Shown: positions 61,172-64,000 of the stretch, one piece after another
Position numbering within the stretch: position 1 is the first letter of the stretch
Layout of the letters: each line of letters opens with the position of its first letter
Source of the DNA: Streptomyces sp. 840.1
Lineage (GTDB): Bacteria; Actinomycetota; Actinomycetes; Streptomycetales; Streptomycetaceae
Length of the DNA stretch: 64,000 nucleotides
Assembly: GCF_003751445.1 (NCBI RefSeq)
Contig: NZ_RJUU01000001.1
Coordinates: forward strand, 4,469,001-4,533,000
Reading direction: 5' to 3'
The notes under the pieces: generated by a model
Seen by the model: the letters and a program-made list of their open reading frames with translations, nothing else
Database searches by the model: none
What the model was told of the DNA's origin: nothing
Position numbers and translations under genes: made by a program

Positions 61172-61228
61172 GATGACGCCGGTCAGGCGAGGCCCGGGGG
61201 GATCGGGCCCGGTCGGACCGGCGTCATC
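61172..61228 (-). terminator. Terminator after the TetR gene
   Basis: GATGACGCCGGTC (61172-61184) and its exact complement (61216-61228) form a 13-bp stem, with a second GGCCCG/CGGGCC stem inside. Confidence 0.75.
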
Positions 61229-61274
61229 GTGCGTCCGCAGCGCCGGTCCGGTGTGCCCGACGTCCGACGGCGGG

Positions 61275-61886
61275 TCAGCGCCCGCTGACCCGGCCGTGCA
61301 GCAGCAGGGACAGCGCCGAGTGCACGTCGTCGATCGACCGCTCCGGCTGGAACGCCTGCCAGTCCAGCGCCGCCACCAGCACCATGCCGACGAGCGCGGC
61401 CGCCGTCAGCGGGATGTCGATCTCCTCGCTGAGCTCGCCGGCCGCGACCCCCTCCCTGAGGACCCCCTCGACCACGGCGACGGCCTCCTGACGCACCACC
61501 AGCAGGGTTCCCTGCCAGGCCCGGTTCGTGCGCCAGAGCTCGGCCACGTACAGCTGGGTGAAGGCGGGATAGCGGTCGATGAAGGCCAGGCCGGCCCGGA
61601 TCATGGCGTCCAGCGCCTCGACCCGGCTGCCGCCCCGGGCGTCGGTCTCGTCGGCCGCCGCGCGCAGCGATGCGGTGAGCAGCCCGACGCCGTGGCGCAG
61701 CAGCTCCTCGAACAGCTCGGTCTTGCTCTTGAAGTTGTAGTAGACCGTGCCCTTGGCGACCCCGGCGCGCTCGGCGATCTCGTCCACCGTGGTGGCCGAG
61801 AAGCCCTTCTCGGCGATGAGGGTCACGGCCGCCTCGTAGAGCTTCTGCCGGGTGGCCTGGCGGCGCGTGGTGCTACTGCTTTCCAT
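61275..61886 (-). CDS. TetR-family transcriptional regulator
   Basis: The 203-residue repressor has an N-terminal TetR helix-turn-helix (LIAEKGFSATTVDEIAERAG and KGTVYYNFKSK) and a helical ligand-binding C-terminal domain. ATG 61886 follows AGGAGC. It lies 29 bp after the YhgE/Pip gene on the same strand, so the two probably form an operon and the regulator likely controls that membrane protein. Its ligand is unknown. Confidence 0.92.
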   Translation of the reverse strand: MESSSTTRRQATRQKLYEAAVTLIAEKGFSATTVDEIAERAGVAKGTVYYNFKSKTELFEELLRHGVGLLTASLRAAADETDARGGSRVEALDAMIRAGLAFIDRYPAFTQLYVAELWRTNRAWQGTLLVVRQEAVAVVEGVLREGVAAGELSEEIDIPLTAAALVGMVLVAALDWQAFQPERSIDDVHSALSLLLHGRVSGR

Positions 61887-61915
61887 GCTCCTGATTCTCA
61901 CAGGTCCCGGGGCGC

Positions 61916-64000
61916 TCACAGGCTCAGCTCGGGGTGCAGCCGCTCCAGGGTCCACATCTGCTTGCGGCGCGCCGACAGGGCGGTCAGCGCGAGCGCGCCC
62001 GCGGTGAAGGCCGCCAGCACCGCGCAGCCCTGCCAGACCGGGCCGAGCCCGCCGCCCGTGATCAGCCGGCGCAGCCCCTCCACGACGTAGCTCATCGGCA
62101 GGTAGGGGTGGATCGCGTTGAAGAAGCCCGGACTGGTCTGCACGGGGTACGTGCCCCCGGCCGAGGTCAGCTGGAGCATCAGGACCGCGAGGACGAGGAT
62201 GCGCCCCGCCGCCCCGAAACGGGCGTTCAGCCATTGCACGATCGCGGCGAAACAGCAGGTGACCAGTGCCAGGAAGCCCATCGTCCCGGCCGCCCGGACC
62301 ATCTGCAGGCCGAGCCCCCAGTGCAGTACGGCCATCAGTGCGCCCACCTGGAGCAGGCCGATCGCGGCCACCGGCAGCCAGCCCGCGAGGGCGATCCGCC
62401 AGGCCGGGGCCCCGGCGGCCAGCGCGCGCCGGTTGAGCGGCTGGATCAGCATGTACGCCACCATCGCGCCGACCCAGAGGGAGAGCGGGATGAAGTAGGG
62501 CGCGAAGCCGGTGCCGTAGTTCGGTGCGGCGTGCAGCGACTTGGAGGCCAGCTGCACCGGGTCGGCCATGACCCCGGTACGGGCGTCGCGGTCCTTCTTG
62601 CCGTAGTCGGGGATCTTGCCGACCCCCTCGTCGAGGCCCTGGGCGAGCGTGGCCGAACCGTCCCCGAGCCGGATCATCCCGCTGTCCAGGCTGGTCGCGC
62701 CCTTCTTCAGGTCGCCCACGCCGGTGTTCAGCTCGGCCGAACCCGTCTTGGCCGTGGCCAGCCCGGTGTGCAGCTGGTCGGCGCCCTTGGCGACCTTGTG
62801 GGCGCCGGTGTTGAGCGCGTTGATCTTCTTGACCGCGCCGTTCAGGTCCTCGTCCAGGTGCGGTGAGCGCTCGGCGAGTGCGTCGGCCTGCTTCTGCAGG
62901 GTGGCGAGCTGACCGCGGAGCGTCTTGAAATCTCCGTGCTGGCTGGTCACCAGGACGTTCACGTCGTCGGCCACGGCCGCCACGTCGGCGGCCGCCTTCA
63001 CGGCCCGCGCGAGCGGCGGGCAGACGGTGGCGTCGGGGAGCGGCTGCTCCTCGCACCGGGTGCGGTGGACGGCGGCGAGGTCCTCGGACGCCGTGTGCGC
63101 GGCGGTGGCGGCGGCGGGCGCCGTCTCGACCAGCACGTCGAGGTTGTCCCGTACGGTCTGCGAGGAATCGGCCACCAGCCGGGCGGTGTCCCCGATCGAC
63201 TTCCCGTTGTCCTTCAGGAACGGGCGGATGTCGGCCGCGACGCCGTTCACCTTGTCGGCGAGCAGCTGCGTGCCGTCCGCGACCTGGTGCGAGCCGGTCT
63301 TCAGATCGCCCGCGCCGGTGTTCAGCTTGACGATTCCGCCGGCCAGCCGGCTGCTCCCGGCCTTCGCGTCCTTCAGCCCGTCGGCGAGGTCCTTGGAGCC
63401 CTTCTTCGCCTTGCCGATACCGCCCCTGAGGTCGTCGGCGCCCTTGGCCGCCTCCGCCGTCGCGTCGTGAAGATCGGAGAAGTTGATGAAGATCCGGTCC
63501 AGGAAGCCGCGAGAGGCGTTGGCCGAGGCCGCGGTGCGGACCTCGGAGAAGACCGTCCTGGAGATCTGGCCGACGATGTAGTTGTTCGCGTCGTTGGTGC
63601 GCACCTGGAGCGCGCCCGTCTCGGGGGAGTCGCCCGCACTGGAGGCGATCCGCTTGCTGAAGTCCGAGGGCATGGTCAGCGAGAGGTAGTACGTACCGTC
63701 CTCGACGCCCTTGTCGGCCTCCTGGGCGCTCACCTCGTGCCAGTCGAAGACCTTGGAGTCGAGCAGTCGGCCGGTGATCTCGTCCCCGGCCCGGACGCGC
63801 CCGCCCTCCGCGGTGGCGCCCTTGTCGTCGTTCACCAGGGCGACCGGGATGCGGTCCAGGCGGCCGTACGGGTCCCAGAACGACCACAGGTACAGGGCGC
63901 CGTAGAGCAGGGGCAGCAGCAGGAGGGCGGCCAGCGCCGCGCGCGGCAGCTTCCCCCGGCCGAAGCGCCGCAGCTCAAGAGCGGCCAGTCGCGGCGAGCG
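61916..64000 (-). CDS. YhgE/Pip-type membrane protein, 5' end outside the window
   Basis: About 694 residues are visible; the frame runs past the window end with no start seen. The first visible residues (LAALELRRFGRGKLPR) and an adjacent transmembrane helix resemble the beginning of YhgE/Pip (phage-infection protein) homologues, so little is missing. A long extracellular region with coiled coils and Gly/Ala/Lys heptads (about 150-450) is followed by six C-terminal helices with ABC-2-like topology, as in MmpL-associated and EsaA-type proteins. Export or cell-surface assembly is the likely role. It is co-transcribed with the TetR gene. Confidence 0.85.
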   Translation of the reverse strand, partial: RSPRLAALELRRFGRGKLPRAALAALLLLPLLYGALYLWSFWDPYGRLDRIPVALVNDDKGATAEGGRVRAGDEITGRLLDSKVFDWHEVSAQEADKGVEDGTYYLSLTMPSDFSKRIASSAGDSPETGALQVRTNDANNYIVGQISRTVFSEVRTAASANASRGFLDRIFINFSDLHDATAEAAKGADDLRGGIGKAKKGSKDLADGLKDAKAGSSRLAGGIVKLNTGAGDLKTGSHQVADGTQLLADKVNGVAADIRPFLKDNGKSIGDTARLVADSSQTVRDNLDVLVETAPAAATAAHTASEDLAAVHRTRCEEQPLPDATVCPPLARAVKAAADVAAVADDVNVLVTSQHGDFKTLRGQLATLQKQADALAERSPHLDEDLNGAVKKINALNTGAHKVAKGADQLHTGLATAKTGSAELNTGVGDLKKGATSLDSGMIRLGDGSATLAQGLDEGVGKIPDYGKKDRDARTGVMADPVQLASKSLHAAPNYGTGFAPYFIPLSLWVGAMVAYMLIQPLNRRALAAGAPAWRIALAGWLPVAAIGLLQVGALMAVLHWGLGLQMVRAAGTMGFLALVTCCFAAIVQWLNARFGAAGRILVLAVLMLQLTSAGGTYPVQTSPGFFNAIHPYLPMSYVVEGLRRLITGGGLGPVWQGCAVLAAFTAGALALTALSARRKQMWTLERLHPELSL

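Noticed and set aside
61023..62090. Plus-strand frame opposite the TetR gene
   Set aside because: It starts in the hairpin-rich gap and runs antisense through a clear TetR protein.

Overview
The window is a very GC-rich stretch of chromosome from a streptomycete (genus Streptomyces or a close relative; species not determined). This rests on the third-position G/C bias, the actinobacterial aa3/bc1 respiratory genes, a mycothiol-era actinobacterial gene repertoire (PimB-type glycosyltransferase, class II DAHP synthase, ROK glucokinase, MacRS-like regulators) and several actinobacterial RNA switches. It is mostly core chromosome: no rRNA, tRNA, CRISPR array, prophage, transposase gene, defence island or secondary-metabolite cluster was found.

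Layout. 1-4.1 kb: a secreted single-span protein cut by the window start, a 65-residue protein, a PfkB-family (adenosine-kinase-like) kinase, a small MITE-like element, and a cysteine desulfurase fused to TusA. 4.3-13.7 kb: the aerobic respiratory genes ctaCDF and ctaE-qcrCAB, split by an L,D-transpeptidase and a degenerate receiver-domain protein. 13.8-17.7 kb: trpD, a class V aminotransferase behind a SAM-IV riboswitch, a stand-alone RAM-domain protein and a rhomboid protease. 17.9-25.9 kb: a zinc-ribbon protein, a NYN nuclease-like protein, two tandem NlpC/P60 endopeptidases (the first behind a candidate c-di-AMP riboswitch), a zinc metallopeptidase lipoprotein, a GT87 and a PimB-like GT4 glycosyltransferase. 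25.9-35.7 kb: acyl-CoA ligase, phosphoesterase, SRPBCC protein, ArsA-like ATPase, DUF5304 protein plus glucokinase, an exonuclease/endonuclease/phosphatase-family protein, an esterase and a PlsC-type acyltransferase. 35.7-46.4 kb: a MacRS-like two-component system, phosphofructokinase, D-2-hydroxyacid dehydrogenase, a fused anthranilate synthase behind a tryptophan attenuator, a secreted amidase with FG-GAP repeats, and class II DAHP synthase. 46.5-51.6 kb: iron storage (bfd/bfr), a molybdopterin oxidoreductase, a histidine-rich membrane protein with a CsoR-like operator, endonuclease IV and a PASTA kinase. 51.7-57.7 kb: thiamine genes thiO-thiS-thiG behind a TPP riboswitch, an FAD reductase, an Rv2175c-like DNA-binding protein, thiE and metF. 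57.8-64 kb: a membrane protein with a Tyr/Gln-rich tail, a CrtI-like oxidoreductase, a DUF4126 protein, and a YhgE/Pip membrane protein with a TetR regulator, cut by the window end.

How it fits together. Much of the backbone (adenosine kinase, cta/qcr, trpD, NlpC/P60, PimB, fatty-acyl ligase, SRPBCC, ArsA-like, PlsC, DAHP synthase, PknL, Rv2175c, MTHFR) follows the order I remember from the Mycobacterium tuberculosis Rv2172c-Rv2204c region, so this looks like an old actinobacterial block into which Streptomyces has inserted glycolysis, tryptophan, thiamine, iron and copper functions. Aromatic supply is represented at both ends: DAHP synthase feeds chorismate, the attenuated anthranilate synthase draws from it, and trpD acts next.

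Regulation is unusually readable. There are four RNA-level controls (SAM-IV, candidate c-di-AMP, TPP, trp attenuator), an iron box, a copper-type operator, many strong dyad terminators, and about fourteen genes in which a TANNNT -10 hexamer lies 6-8 nt before a start codon that has no Shine-Dalgarno sequence, which is the signature of leaderless mRNAs.
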